DNA of 64,000 bases from Phytophthora colocasiae (Eukaryota; Oomycota; Peronosporomycetes; Peronosporales; Peronosporaceae): assembly GCA_018806915.1 (NCBI GenBank), contig JAGKQI010000057.1, positions 1 to 64,000 of the forward strand, read 5' to 3'. Below, in pieces: positions 11,387-24,207 of the stretch (position 1 is its first letter; each line of letters starts with the position of its first letter). Under the pieces are notes generated by a model. The model saw only the letters and a list, made by a program, of their open reading frames with translations, was not told the origin of the DNA and did no database searches. The position numbers and the translations under genes are program-made.

Positions 11387-11921
11387 CTTCTTTGGCTCTC
11401 GCCTGCTATTCTGCTCTTCTGCTCTGTTTTTCTTTGCCGCTCTCTTTCCTGCCGTTCGCGCACCACAGCCGACTTCTCTCATGCTACCAACGCACAGCTG
11501 GCACATCGGCGCATCAGCACCTCTGCTGCTGTCGAATCGGACCCGTCAACGCGGACGAGGTTAGACGCGCGCATGGCGCCGTACTCGTCGTGAGAGCGAG
11601 CTTGCACGCGCCTTCGCGCGGTGTAGTGGTGCTGTGTGTGTCGTGGACGCATGGTGGCACGGTAGACACGTGACTAGAATGCAGTGGTTAGTCCGATGCG
11701 GTTTGTTACGCTAGATTGGTCGAGGATGCGGGAGAAACGTGTTTGGTGGCGCGGAGTGGCGACGAAGGTATGGTAGAGCGCGTGTGGACGTTACAGGTGG
11801 TGGTAGGTGGGTATGTGTGTTGTGTGTGTTGTGTGTTGTGTGAGTTGTGTGAGTTGTATGTGTGTTGTGTGTGTTTGTTTGTTTTGTTTGCGGAGTTGTT
11901 TGTGTTTTGTTTTGGATAGGA

Positions 11922-11993
11922 TTCTCGTTAGTATAGTGGTTAGTATACCCGCCTGTCACGCGGGTGACCCGGGTTCAATTCCCGGACGGGAAG
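11922..11993 (+). tRNA. tRNA-Asp-GTC: tRNA-Asp(GTC) copy 21
   Basis: Canonical 72 nt with T5 stop. The upstream G-rich run is locally altered (gtggacgttacaggtgg). Confidence 0.96.
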
Positions 11994-12532
11994 CTTCTTT
12001 TTGCTCTCGCCTGCTATTCTGCTCTTCTGCTCTGTTTTTCTTTGCCGCTCTCTTTCCTGCCGTTCGCGCACCACAGCCGACTTCTCTCATGCTACCAACG
12101 CACAGCTGGCGCATCGGCGCATCAGCACCTCTGCTGCTGTCGAATCGGACCCGTCAACGCGGACGAGGTTAGACGCGCGCATGGCGCCGTACTCGTCGTG
12201 AGAGCGAGCTTGCACGCGCCTTCGCGCGGTGTAGTGGTGCTGTGTGTGTCGTGGACGCATGGTGGCACGGTAGACACGTGACTAGAATGCAGTGGTTAGT
12301 CCGATGCGGTTTGTTACGCTAGATTGGTCGAGGATGCGGGAGAAACGTGTTTGGTGGCGCGGAGTGGCGACGAAGGTATGGTAGAGCGCGTGTGGTCGTG
12401 TGTGGAGGTGGTGGTAGGTGGGTATGTGTGTTGTGTGTGTTGTGTGTTGTGTGAGTTGTGTGAGTTGTATGTGTGTTGTGTGTGTTTGTTTGTTTTGTTT
12501 GCGGAGTTGTTTGTGTTTTGTTTTGGATAGGA

Positions 12533-12604
12533 TTCTCGTTAGTATAGTGGTTAGTATACCCGCCTGTCACGCGGGTGACCCGGGTTCAATTCCCGGACGG
12601 GAAG
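12533..12604 (+). tRNA. tRNA-Asp-GTC: tRNA-Asp(GTC) copy 22
   Basis: Canonical 72 nt with T5 stop. Confidence 0.96.
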
Positions 12605-13143
12605 CTTCTTTTTGCTCTCGCCTGCTATTCTGCTCTTCTGCTCTGTTTTTCTTTGCCGCTCTCTTTCCTGCCGTTCGCGCACCACAGCCGACTTCTCTCA
12701 TGCTACCAACGCACAGCTGGCACATCGGCGCATCAGCACCTCTGCTGCTGTCGAATCGGACCCGTCAACGCGGACGAGGTTAGACGCGCGCATGGCGCCG
12801 TACTCGTCGTGAGAGCGAGCTTGCACGCGCCTTCGCGCGGTGTAGTGGTGCTGTGTGTGTCGTGGACGCATGGTGACACGGTAGACACGTGACTAGAATG
12901 CAGTGGTTAGTCCGATGCGGTTTGTTACGCTAGATTGGTCGAGGATGCAGGAGAAACGTGTTTGGTGGCGCGGAGTGGCGACGAAGGTATGGTAGAGCGC
13001 GTGTGGTCGTGTGTGGAGGTGGTGGTAGGTGGGTATGTGTGTTGTGTGTGTTGTGTGTTGTGTGAGTTGTGTGAGTTGTATGTGTGTTGTGTGTGTTTGT
13101 TTGTTTTGTTTGCGGAGTTGTTTGTGTTTTGTTTTGGATAGGA

Positions 13144-13215
13144 TTCTCGTTAGTATAGTGGTTAGTATACCCGCCTGTCACGCGGGTGACCAGGGTTCAA
13201 TTCCCGGACGGGAAG
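13144..13215 (+). tRNA. tRNA-Asp-GTC: tRNA-Asp(GTC) copy 23, T-stem variant
   Basis: Full length with CAGGG in the T-stem (A-G mismatch), the same change as in copy 7. T5 follows. Confidence 0.75.
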
Positions 13216-13752
13216 CTTCTTTTTGCTCTCGCCTGCTATTCTGCTCTTCTGCTCTGTTTTTCTTTGCCGCTCTCTTTCCTGCCGTTCGCGCACCACAGCC
13301 GACTTCTCTCATGCTACCAACGCACAGCTGGCGCATCGGCGCATCAGCACCTCTGCTGCTGTCGAATCGGACCCGTCAACGCGGACGAGGTTAGACGCGC
13401 GCATGGCGCCGTACTCGTCGTGAGAGCGAGCTTGCACGCGCCTTCGCGCGGTGTAGTGGTGCTGTGTGTGTCGTGGACGCATGGTGACACGGTAGACACG
13501 TGACTAGAATGCAGTGGTTAGTCCGATGCGGTTTGTTACGCTAGATTGGTCGAGGATGCGGGAGAAACGTGTTTGGTGGCGCGGAGTGGCGACGAAGGTA
13601 TGGTAGAGCGCGTGTGGTCGTGTGTGGAGGTGGTGGTAGGTGGGTATGTGTGTTGTGTGTGTTGTGTGTTGTGTGTTGTGTGAGTTGTACGTGTGTTGTG
13701 TGTGTTTGTTTGTTTTGTTTGCGGAGTTGTTTGTGTTTTGTTTTGGATAGGA

Positions 13753-13824
13753 TTCTCGTTAGTATAGTGGTTAGTATACCCGCCTGTCACGGGGGTGACC
13801 GGGTTTCAATTCCCGGACGGGAAG
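13753..13824 (+). pseudogene. tRNA-Asp copy 24, degenerate
   Basis: Anticodon-stem 3' strand is GGGGG instead of GCGGG, and the T-arm reads gaccgggtttcaatt, shifting the T-stem. T5 follows. Confidence 0.65.
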
Positions 13825-14363
13825 CTTCTTTTTGCTCTCGCCTGCTATTCTGCTCTTCTGCTCTGTTTTTCTTTGCCGCTCTCTTTCCTGCCGTTCGCGC
13901 ACCACAGCCGACTTCTCTCATGCTACCAACGCACAGCTGGCGCATCGGCGCATCAGCACCTCTGCTGCTGTCGAATCGGACCCGTCAACGCGGACGAGGT
14001 TAGACGCGCGCATGGCGCCGTACTCGTCGTGAGAGCGAGCTTGCACGCGCCTTCGCGCGGTGTAGTGGTGCTGTGTGTGTCGTGGACGCATGGTGACACG
14101 GTAGACACGTGACTAGAATGCAGTGGTTAGTCCGATGCGGTTTGTTACGCTAGATTGGTCGAGGATGCGGGAGAAACGTGTTTGGTGGCGCGGAGTGGCG
14201 ACGAAGGTATGGTAGAGCGCGTGTGGTCGTGTGTGGAGGTGGTGGTAGGTGGGTATGTGTGTTGTGTGTGTTGTGTGTTGTGTGAGTTGTGTGAGTTGTA
14301 TGTGTGTTGTGTGTGTTTGTTTGTTTTGTTTGCGGAGTTGTTTGTGTTTTGTTTTGGATAGGA

Positions 14364-14435
14364 TTCTCGTTAGTATAGTGGTTAGTATACCCGCCTGTCA
14401 CGCGGGTGACCCGGGTTCAATTCCCGGACGGGAAG
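14364..14435 (+). tRNA. tRNA-Asp-GTC: tRNA-Asp(GTC) copy 25
   Basis: Canonical 72 nt with T5 stop. Confidence 0.96.
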
Positions 14436-14971
14436 CTTCTTTTTGCTCTCGCCTGCTATTCTGCTCTTCTGCTCTGTTTTTCTTTGCCGCTCTCTTTCCT
14501 GCCGTTCGCGCACCACAGCCGACTTCTCTCATGCTACCAACGCACAGCTGGCGCATCGGCGCATCAGCACCTCTGCTGCTGTCGAATCGGACCCGTCAAC
14601 GCGGACGAGGTTAGACGCGCGCATGGCGCCGTACTCGTCGTGAGAGCGAGCTTGCACGCGCCTTCGCGCGGTGTAGTGGTGCTGTGTGTGTCGTGGACGC
14701 ATGGTGACACGGTAGACACGTGACTAGAATGCAGTGGTTAGTCCGATGCGGTTTGTTACGCTAGATTGGTCGAGGATGCGGGAGAAACGTGTTTGGTGGC
14801 GCGGAGTGGCGACGAAGGTATGGTAGAGCGCGTGTGGTCGTGTGTGGAGGTGGTGGTAGGTGGGTATGTGTGTTGTGTGTGTGTGTTGTGTGAGTTGTGT
14901 GAGTTGTATGTGTGTTGTGTGTGTTTGTTTGTTTTGTTTGCGGAGTTGTTTGTGTTTTGTTTTGGATAGGA

Positions 14972-15043
14972 TTCTCGTTAGTATAGTGGTTAGTATACCC
15001 GCCTGTCACGCGGGTGACCCGGGTTCAATTCCCGGACGGGAAG
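14972..15043 (+). tRNA. tRNA-Asp-GTC: tRNA-Asp(GTC) copy 26, no proximal T4
   Basis: Canonical tRNA; trailer cttcggtttgc has no T4 run. Confidence 0.93.
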
Positions 15044-15582
15044 CTTCGGTTTGCTCTCGCCTGCTATTCTGCTCTTCTGCTCTGTTTTTCTTTGCCGCTC
15101 TCTTTCCTGCCGTTCGCGCACCACAGCCGACTTCTCTCATGCTACCAACGCACAGCTGGCGCATCGGCGCATCAGCACCTCTGCTGCTGTCGAATCGGAC
15201 CCGTCAACGCGGACGAGGTTAGACGCGCGCATGGCGCCGTACTCGTCGTGAGAGCGAGCTTGCACGCGCCTTCGCGCGGTGTAGTGGTGCTGTGTGTGTC
15301 GTGGACGCATGGTGGCACGGTAGACACGTGACTAGAATGCAGTGGTTAGTCCGATGCGGTTTGTTACGCTAGATTGGTCGAGGATGCGGGAGAAACGTGT
15401 TTGGTGGCGCGGAGTGGCGACGAAGGTATGGTAGAGCGCGTGTGGTCGTGTGTGGAGGTGGTGGTAGGTGGGTATGTGTGTTGTGTGTGTTGTGTGTGTT
15501 GTGTGTTGTGTGAGTTGTATGTGTGTTGTGTGTGTTTGTTTGTTTTGTTTGCGGAGTTGTTTGTGTTTTGTTTTGGATAGGA

Positions 15583-15654
15583 TTCTCGTTAGTATAGTGG
15601 TTAGTATACCCGCCTGTCACGCGGGTGACCCGGGTTCAATTCCCGGACGGGAAG
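15583..15654 (+). tRNA. tRNA-Asp-GTC: tRNA-Asp(GTC) copy 27, T3 trailer
   Basis: Canonical 72 nt with T3 trailer. Confidence 0.95.
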
Positions 15655-16200
15655 CTTCTTTGCTCTCGCCTGCTATTCTGCTCTTCTGCTCTGTTTTTCT
15701 TTGCCGCTCTCTTTCCTGCCGTTCGCGCACCACAGCCGACTTCTCTCATGCTACCAACGCACAGCTGGCGCATCGGCGCATCAGCACCTCTGCTGCTGTC
15801 GAATCGGACCCGTCAACGCGGACGAGGTTAGACGCGCGCATGGCGCCGTACTCGTCGTGAGAGCGAGCTTGCACGCGCCTTCGCGCGGTGTAGTGGTGCT
15901 GTGTGTGTCGTGGACGCATGGTGACACGGTAGACACGTGACTAGAATGCAGTGGTTAGTCCGATGCGGTTTGTTACGCTAGATTGGTCGAGGATGCGGGA
16001 GAAACGTGTTTGGTGGCGCGGAGTGGCGACGAAGGTATGGTAGAGCGCGTGTGGTCGTGTGTGGAGGTGGTGGTAGGTGGGTATGTGTGTTGTGTGTGAT
16101 GTGTGTGTTGTGTGTTGTGTGAGTTGTGTGAGTTGTATGTGTGTTGTGTGTGTTTGTTTGTTTTGTTTGCGGAGTTGTTTGTGTTTTGTTTTGGATAGGA

Positions 16201-16272
16201 TTCTCGTTAGTATAGTGGTTAGTATACCCGCCTGTCACGCGGGTGACCCGGGTTCAATTCCCGGACGGAAGG
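16201..16272 (+). tRNA. tRNA-Asp-GTC: tRNA-Asp(GTC) copy 28, acceptor variant
   Basis: The acceptor 3' strand reads acggaagg instead of acgggaag, giving one C-A mismatch and an extra G-U pair. T5 follows. Possibly weakened. Confidence 0.65.
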
Positions 16273-16809
16273 CTTCTTTTTGCTCTCGCCTGCTATTCTG
16301 CTCTTCTGCTCTGTTTTTCTTTGCCGCTCTCTTTCCTGCCGTTCGCGCACCACAGCCGACTTCTCTCATGCTACCAACGCACAGCTGGCGCATCGGCGCA
16401 TCAGCACCTCTGCTGCTGTCGAATCGGACCCGTCAACGCGGACGAGGTTAGACGCGCGCATGGCGCCGTACTCGTCGTGAGCGAGCTTGCACGCGCCTTC
16501 GCGCGGTGTAGTGGTGCTGTGTGTGTCGTGGACGCATGGTGGCACGGTAGACACGTGACTAGAATGCAGTGGTTAGTCCGATGCGGTTTGTTACGCTAGA
16601 TTGGTCGAGGATGCGGGAGAAACGTGTTTGGTGGCGCGGAGTGGCGACGAAGGTATGGTAGAGCGCGTGTGGTCGTGTGTGGAGGTGGTGGTAGGTGGGT
16701 ATGTGTGTTGTGTGTGTTGTGTGTTGTGTGAGTTGTGTGAGTTGTATGTGTGTTGTGTGTGTTTGTTTGTTTTGTTTGCGGAGTTGTTTGTGTTTTGTTT
16801 TGGATAGGA

Positions 16810-16881
16810 TTCTCGTTAGTATAGTGGTTAGTATACCCGCCTGTCACGCGGGTGACCCGGGTTCAATTCCCGGACGGGAAG
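16810..16881 (+). tRNA. tRNA-Asp-GTC: tRNA-Asp(GTC) copy 29
   Basis: Canonical 72 nt with T5 stop. Confidence 0.96.
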
Positions 16882-17420
16882 CTTCTTTTTGCTCTCGCCT
16901 GCTATTCTGCTCTTCTGCTCTGTTTTTCTTTGCCGCTCTCTTTCCTGCCGTTCGCGCACCACAGCCGACTTCTCTCATGCTACCAACGCACAGCTGGCGC
17001 ATCGGCGCATCAGCACCTCTGCTGCTGTCGAATCGGACCCGTCAACGCGGACGAGGTTAGACGCGCGCATGGCGCCGTACTCGTCGTGAGAGCGAGCTTG
17101 CACGCGCCTTCGCGCGGTGTAGTGGTGCTGTGTGTGTCGTGGACGCATGGTGACACGGTAGACACGTGACTAGAATGCAGTGGTTAGTCCGATGCGGTTT
17201 GTTACGCTAGATTGGTCGAGGATGCGGGAGAAACGTGTTTGGTGGCGCGGAGTGGCGACGAAGGTATGGTAGAGCGCGTGTGGTCGTGTGTGGAGGTGGT
17301 GGTAGGTGGGTATGTGTGTTGTGTGTGTTGTGTGTTGTGTGAGTTGTGTGAGTTGTATGTGTGTTGTGTGTGTTTGTTTGTTTTGTTTGCGGAGTTGTTT
17401 GTGTTTTGTTTTGGATAGGA

Positions 17421-17490
17421 TTCTCGTTAGTATAGTGGTTAGTATACCCGCCTGTCACGCGGGTGACTGGGTTCAATTCCCGGACGGAAG
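17421..17490 (+). pseudogene. tRNA-Asp copy 30, degenerate
   Basis: 70 nt: one base lost and one C-to-T change at the variable loop/T-stem (gactgggttc), plus one G lost from the acceptor 3' strand. T4 follows. Confidence 0.6.
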
Positions 17491-18030
17491 CTTCTTTTGC
17501 TCTCGCCTGCTATTCTGCTCTTCTGCTCTGTTTTTCTTTGCCGCTCTCTTTCCTGCCGTTCGCGCACCACAGCCGACTTCTCTCATGCTACCAACGCACA
17601 GCTGGCGCATCGGCGCATCAGCACCTCTGCTGCTGTCGAATCGGACCCGTCAACGCGGACGAGGTTAGACGCGCGCATGGCGCCGTACTCGTCGTGAGAG
17701 CGAGCTTGCACGCGCCTTCGCGCGGTGTAGTGGTGCTGTGTGTGTCGTGGACGCATGGTGGCACGGTAGACACGTGACTAGAATGCAGTGGTTAGTCCGA
17801 TGCGGTTTGTTACGCTAGATTGGTCGAGGATGCGGGAGAAACGTGTTTGGTGGCGCGGAGTGGCGACGAAGGTATGGTAGAGCGCGTGTGGTCGTGTGTG
17901 GAGGTGGTGGTAGGTGGGTATGTGTGTTGTGTGTGTTGTGTGTGTTGTGTGAGTTGTGTGAGTTGTATGTGTGTTGTGTGTGTTTGTTTGTTTTGTTTGC
18001 GGAGTTGTTTGTGTTTTGTTTTGGATAGGA

Positions 18031-18102
18031 TTCTCGTTAGTATAGTGGTTAGTATACCCGCCTGTCACGCGGGTGACCCGGGTTCAATTCCCGGACGGGA
18101 AG
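18031..18102 (+). tRNA. tRNA-Asp-GTC: tRNA-Asp(GTC) copy 31, no proximal T-run
   Basis: Canonical tRNA; trailer cgtcctagtgc has no T-run and loses the HindIII site. Confidence 0.93.
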
Positions 18103-18641
18103 CGTCCTAGTGCTCTCGCCTGCTATTCTGCTCTTCTGCTCTGTTTTTCTTTGCCGCTCTCTTTCCTGCCGTTCGCGCACCACAGCCGACTTCTCTCATG
18201 CTACCAACGCACAGCTGGCGCATCGGCGCATCAGCACCTCTGCTGCTGTCGAATCGGACCCGTCAACGCGGACGAGGTTAGACGCGCGCATGGCGCCGTA
18301 CTCGTCGTGAGAGCGAGCTTGCACGCGCCTTCGCGCGGTGTAGTGGTGCTGTGTGTGTCGTGGACGCATGGTGGCACGGTAGACACGTGACTAGAATGCA
18401 GTGGTTAGTCCGATGCGGTTTGTTACGCTAGATTGGTCGAGGATGCGGGAGAAACGTGTTTGGTGGCGCGGAGTGGCGACGAAGGTATGGTAGAGCGCGT
18501 GTGGTCGTGTGTGGAGGTGGTGGTAGGTGGGTATGTGTGTTGTGTGTGTTGTGTGTTGTGTGAGTTGTGTGAGTTGTATGTGTGTTGTGTGTGTTTGTTT
18601 GTTTTGTTTGCGGAGTTGTTTGTGTTTTGTTTTGGATAGGA

Positions 18642-18713
18642 TTCTCGTTAGTATAGTGGTTAGTATACCCGCCTGTCACGCGGGTGACCCGGGTTCAATT
18701 CCCGGACGGGAAG
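18642..18713 (+). tRNA. tRNA-Asp-GTC: tRNA-Asp(GTC) copy 32
   Basis: Canonical 72 nt with T5 stop. Confidence 0.96.
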
Positions 18714-19252
18714 CTTCTTTTTGCTCTCGCCTGCTATTCTGCTCTTCTGCTCTGTTTTTCTTTGCCGCTCTCTTTCCTGCCGTTCGCGCACCACAGCCGA
18801 CTTCTCTCATGCTACCAACGCACAGCTGGCACATCGGCGCATCAGCACCTCTGCTGCTGTCGAATCGGACCCGTCAACGCGGACGAGGTTAGACGCGCGC
18901 ATGGCGCCGTACTCGTCGTGAGAGCGAGCTTGCACGCGCCTTCGCGCGGTGTAGTGGTGCTGTGTGTGTCGTGGACGCATGGTGGCACGGTAGACACGTG
19001 ACTAGAATGCAGTGGTTAGTCCGATGCGGTTTGTTACGCTAGATTGGTCGAGGATGCGGGAGAAACGTGTTTGGTGGCGCGGAGTGGCGACGAAGGTATG
19101 GTAGAGCGCGTGTGGTCGTGTGTGGAGGTGGTGGTAGGTGGGTATGTGTGTTGTGTGTGTTGTGTGTTGTGTGAGTTGTGTGAGTTGTATGTGTGTTGTG
19201 TGTGTTTGTTTGTTTTGTTTGCGGAGTTGTTTGTGTTTTGTTTTGGATAGGA

Positions 19253-19324
19253 TTCTCGTTAGTATAGTGGTTAGTATACCCGCCTGTCACGCGGGTGACC
19301 CGGGTTCAATTCCCGGACGGGAAG
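19253..19324 (+). tRNA. tRNA-Asp-GTC: tRNA-Asp(GTC) copy 33, T6 stop
   Basis: Canonical tRNA with the longest proximal T-run in the array (gaagcttttttgc, T6). Confidence 0.96.
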
Positions 19325-19861
19325 CTTTTTTGCTCTCGCCTGCTATTCTGCTCTTCTGCTCTGTTTTTCTTTGCCGCTCTCTTTCCTGCCGTTCGCGCAC
19401 CACAGCCGACTTCTCTCATGCTACCAACGCACAGCTGGCGCATCGGCGCATCAGCACCTCTGCTGCTGTCGAATCGGACCCGTCAACGCGGACGAGGTTA
19501 GACGCGCGCATGGCGCCGTACTCGTCGTGAGAGCGAGCTTGCACGCGCCTTCGCGCGGTGTAGTGGTGCTGTGTGTGTCGTGGACGCATGGTGGCACGGT
19601 AGACACGTGACTAGAATGCAGTGGTTAGTCCGATGCGGTTTGTTACGCTAGATTGGTCGAGGATGCGGGAGAAACGTGTTTGGTGGCGCGGAGTGGCGAC
19701 GAAGGTATGGTAGAGCGCGTGTGGTCGTGTGTGGAGGTGGTGGTAGGTGGGTATGTGTGTTGTGTGTGTTGTGTGTTGTGTGAGTTGTGTGAGTTGTATG
19801 TGTGTTGTGTGTGTTTGTTTGTTTTGTTTGCGGAGTTGTTTGTGTTTTGTTTTGGATAGGA

Positions 19862-19933
19862 TTCTCGTTAGTATAGTGGTTAGTATACCCGCCTGTCACG
19901 CGGGTGACCCGGGTTCAATTCCCGGACGGGAAG
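19862..19933 (+). tRNA. tRNA-Asp-GTC: tRNA-Asp(GTC) copy 34
   Basis: Canonical 72 nt with T4 stop. Confidence 0.96.
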
Positions 19934-20471
19934 CTTCTTTTGCTCTCGCCTGCTATTCTGCTCTTCTGCTCTGTTTTTCTTTGCCGCTCTCTTTCCTGCC
20001 GTTCGCGCACCACAGCCGACTTCTCTCATGCTACCAACGCACAGCTGGCACATCGGCGCATCAGCACCTCTGCTGCTGTCGAATCGGACCCGTCAACGCG
20101 GACGAGGTTAGACGCGCGCATGGCGCCGTACTCGTCGTGAGAGCGAGCTTGCACGCGCCTTCGCGCGGTGTAGTGGTGCTGTGTGTGTCGTGGACGCATG
20201 GTGGCACGGTAGACACGTGACTAGAATGCAGTGGTTAGTCCGATGCGGTTTGTTACGCTAGATTGGTCGAGGATGCGGGAGAAACGTGTTTGGTGGCGCG
20301 GAGTGGCGACGAAGGTATGGTAGAGCGCGTGTGGTCGTGTGTGGAGGTGGTGGTAGGTGGGTATGTGTGTTGTGTGTGTTGTGTGTTGTGTGAGTTGTGT
20401 GAGTTGTATGTGTGTTGTGTGTGTTTGTTTGTTTTGTTTGCGGAGTTGTTTGTGTTTTGTTTTGGATAGGA

Positions 20472-20543
20472 TTCTCGTTAGTATAGTGGTTAGTATACCC
20501 GCCTGTCACGCGGGTGACCCGGGTTCAATTCCCGGACGGGAAG
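20472..20543 (+). tRNA. tRNA-Asp-GTC: tRNA-Asp(GTC) copy 35
   Basis: Canonical 72 nt with T5 stop. Confidence 0.96.
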
Positions 20544-21082
20544 CTTCTTTTTGCTCTCGCCTGCTATTCTGCTCTTCTGCTCTGTTTTTCTTTGCCGCTC
20601 TCTTTCCTGCCGTTCGCGCACCACAGCCGACTTCTCTCATGCTACCAACGCACAGCTGGCGCATCGGCGCATCAGCACCTCTGCTGCTGTCGAATCGGAC
20701 CCGTCAACGCGGACGAGGTTAGACGCGCGCATGGCGCCGTACTCGTCGTGAGCGAGCTTGCACGCGCCTTCGCGCGGTGTAGTGGTGCTGTGTGTGTCGT
20801 GGACGCATGGTGGCACGGTAGACACGTGACTAGAATGCAGTGGTTAGTCCGATGCGGTTTGTTACGCTAGATTGGTCGAGGATGCGGGAGAAACGTGTTT
20901 GGTGGCGCGGAGTGGCGACGAAGGTATGGTAGAGCGCGTGTGGTCGTGTGTGGAGGTGGTGGTAGGTGGGTATGTGTGTTGTGTGTGTTGTGTGTGTTGT
21001 GTGAGTTGTGTGAGTTGTATGTGTGTTGTGTGTGTTTGTTTGTTTTGTTTGCGGAGTTGTTTGTGTTTTGTTTTGGATAGGA

Positions 21083-21153
21083 TTCTCGTTAGTATAGTGG
21101 TTAGTATACCCGCCTGTCACGCGGGTGACCGGGTTCAATTCCCGGACGGGAAG
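21083..21153 (+). tRNA. tRNA-Asp-GTC: tRNA-Asp(GTC) copy 36, one-base deletion
   Basis: 71 nt, with the same missing C as copy 8; stems can still pair with a 3-nt variable loop. T5 follows. Confidence 0.6.
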
Positions 21154-21694
21154 CTTCTTTTTGCTCTCGCCTGCTATTCTGCTCTTCTGCTCTGTTTTTC
21201 TTTGCCGCTCTCTTTCCTGCCGTTCGCGCACCACAGCCGACTTCTCTCATGCTACCAACGCACAGCTGGCGCATCGGCGCATCAGCACCTCTGCTGCTGT
21301 CGAATCGGACCCGTCAACGCGGACGAGGTTAGACGCGCGCATGGCGCCGTACTCGTCGTGAGAGCGAGCTTGCACGCGCCTTCGCGCGGTGTAGTGGTGC
21401 TGTGTGTGTCGTGGACGCATGGTGGCACGGTAGACACGTGACTAGAATGCAGTGGTTAGTCCGATGCGGTTTGTTACGCTAGATTGGTCGAGGATGCGGG
21501 AGAAACGTGTTTGGTGGCGCGGAGTGGCGACGAAGGTATGGTAGAGCGCGTGTGGTCGTGTGTGGAGGTGGTGGTAGGTGGGTATGTGTGTTGTGTGTGT
21601 TGTGTGTGTTGTGTGAGTTGTGTGAGTTGTATGTGTGTTGTGTGTGTTTGTTTGTTTTGTTTGCGGAGTTGTTTGTGTTTTGTTTTGGATAGGA

Positions 21695-21766
21695 TTCTCG
21701 TTAGTATAGTGGTTAGTATACCCGCCTGTCACGCGGGTGACCCGGGTTCAATTCCCGGACGGGAAG
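21695..21766 (+). tRNA. tRNA-Asp-GTC: tRNA-Asp(GTC) copy 37
   Basis: Canonical 72 nt with T5 stop. Confidence 0.96.
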
Positions 21767-22305
21767 CTTCTTTTTGCTCTCGCCTGCTATTCTGCTCTTC
21801 TGCTCTGTTTTTCTTTGCCGCTCTCTTTCCTGCCGTTCGCGCACCACAGCCGACTTCTCTCATGCTACCAACGCACAGCTGGCGCATCGGCGCATCAGCA
21901 CCTCTGCTGCTGTCGAATCGGACCCGTCAACGCGGACGAGGTTAGACGCGCGCATGGCGCCGTACTCGTCGTGAGCGAGCTTGCACGCGCCTTCGCGCGG
22001 TGTAGTGGTGCTGTGTGTGTCGTGGACGCATGGTGGCACGGTAGACACGTGACTAGAATGCAGTGGTTAGTCCGATGCGGTTTGTTACGCTAGATTGGTC
22101 GAGGATGCGGGAGAAACGTGTTTGGTGGCGCGGAGTGGCGACGAAGGTATGGTAGAGCGCGTGTGGTCGTGTGTGGAGGTGGTGGTAGGTGGGTATGTGT
22201 GTTGTGTGTGTGTTGTGTGTGTTGTGTGTTGTGTGAGTTGTATGTGTGTTGTGTGTGTTTGTTTGTTTTGTTTGCGGAGTTGTTTGTGTTTTGTTTTGGA
22301 TAGGA

Positions 22306-22377
22306 TTCTCGTTAGTATAGTGGTTAGTATACCCGCCTGTCACGCGGGTGACCCGGGTTCAATTCCCGGACGGGAAG
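22306..22377 (+). tRNA. tRNA-Asp-GTC: tRNA-Asp(GTC) copy 38
   Basis: Canonical 72 nt with T4 stop. Confidence 0.96.
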
Positions 22378-22915
22378 CTTCTTTTGCTCTCGCCTGCTAT
22401 TCTGCTCTTCTGCTCTGTTTTTCTTTGCCGCTCTCTTTCCTGCCGTTCGCGCACCACAGCCGACTTCTCTCATGCTACCAACGCACAGCTGGCACATCGG
22501 CGCATCAGCACCTCTGCTGCTGTCGAATCGGACCCGTCAACGCGGACGAGGTTAGACGCGCGCATGGCGCCGTACTCGTCGTGAGAGCGAGCTTGCACGC
22601 GCCTTCGCGCGGTGTAGTGGTGCTGTGTGTGTCGTGGACGCATGGTGGCACGGTAGACACGTGACTAGAATGCAGTGGTTAGTCCGATGCGGTTTGTTAC
22701 GCTAGATTGGTCGAGGATGCGGGAGAAACGTGTTTGGTGGCGCGGAGTGGCGACGAAGGTATGGTAGAGCGCGTGTGGTCGTGTGTGGAGGTGGTGGTAG
22801 GTGGGTATGTGTGTTGTGTGTGTTGTGTGTTGTGTGAGTTGTGTGAGTTGTATGTGTGTTGTGTGTGTTTGTTTGTTTTGTTTGCGGAGTTGTTTGTGTT
22901 TTGTTTTGGATAGGA

Positions 22916-22987
22916 TTCTCGTTAGTATAGTGGTTAGTATACCCGCCTGTCACGCGGGTGACCCGGGTTCAATTCCCGGACGGGAAG
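22916..22987 (+). tRNA. tRNA-Asp-GTC: tRNA-Asp(GTC) copy 39
   Basis: Canonical 72 nt with T5 stop. Confidence 0.96.
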
Positions 22988-23526
22988 CTTCTTTTTGCTC
23001 TCGCCTGCTATTCTGCTCTTCTGCTCTGTTTTTCTTTGCCGCTCTCTTTCCTGCCGTTCGCGCACCACAGCCGACTTCTCTCATGCTACCAACGCACAGC
23101 TGGCGCATCGGCGCATCAGCACCTCTGCTGCTGTCGAATCGGACCCGTCAACGCGGACGAGGTTAGACGCGCGCATGGCGCCGTACTCGTCGTGAGAGCG
23201 AGCTTGCACGCGCCTTCGCGCGGTGTAGTGGTGCTGTGTGTGTCGTGGACGCATGGTGGCACGGTAGACACGTGACTAGAATGCAGTGGTTAGTCCGATG
23301 CGGTTTGTTACGCTAGATTGGTCGAGGATGCGGGAGAAACGTGTTTGGTGGCGCGGAGTGGCGACGAAGGTATGGTAGAGCGCGTGTGGTCGTGTGTGGA
23401 GGTGGTGGTAGGTGGGTATGTGTGTTGTGTGTGTTGTGTGTTGTGTGAGTTGTGTGAGTTGTATGTGTGTTGTGTGTGTTTGTTTGTTTTGTTTGCGGAG
23501 TTGTTTGTGTTTTGTTTTGGATAGGA

Positions 23527-23598
23527 TTCTCGTTAGTATAGTGGTTAGTATACCCGCCTGTCACGCGGGTGACCCGGGTTCAATTCCCGGACGGGAAG
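23527..23598 (+). tRNA. tRNA-Asp-GTC: tRNA-Asp(GTC) copy 40
   Basis: Canonical 72 nt with T4 stop; a C is inserted in the downstream pyrimidine tract (tttttctcttgcc). Confidence 0.96.
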
Positions 23599-24135
23599 CT
23601 TCTTTTGCTCTCGCCTGCTATTCTGCTCTTCTGCTCTGTTTTTCTCTTGCCGCTCTCTTTCCTGCCGTTCGCGCACCACAGCCGACTTCTCTCATGCTAC
23701 CAACGCACAGCTGGCGCATCGGCGCATCAGCACCTCTGCTGCTGTCGAATCGGACCCGTCAACGCGGACGAGGTTAGACGCGCGCATGGCGCCGTACTCG
23801 TCGTGAGCGAGCTTGCACGCGCCTTCGCGCGGTGTAGTGGTGCTGTGTGTGTCGTGGACGCATGGTGGCACGGTAGACACGTGACTAGAATGCAGTGGTT
23901 AGTCCGATGCGGTTTGTTACGCTAGATTGGTCGAGGATGCGGGAGAAACGTGTTTGGTGGCGCGGAGTGGCGACGAAGGTATGGTAGAGCGCGTGTGGTC
24001 GTGTGTGGAGGTGGTGGTAGGTGGGTATGTGTGTTGTGTGTGTTGTGTGTTGTGTGAGTTGTGTGAGTTGTATGTGTGTTGTGTGTGTTTGTTTGTTTTG
24101 TTTGCGGAGTTGTTTGTGTTTTGTTTTGGATAGGA

Positions 24136-24207
24136 TTCTCGTTAGTATAGTGGTTAGTATACCCGCCTGTCACGCGGGTGACCCGGGTTCAATTCCCGGA
24201 CGGGAAG
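24136..24207 (+). tRNA. tRNA-Asp-GTC: tRNA-Asp(GTC) copy 41
   Basis: Canonical 72 nt with T5 stop. Confidence 0.96.
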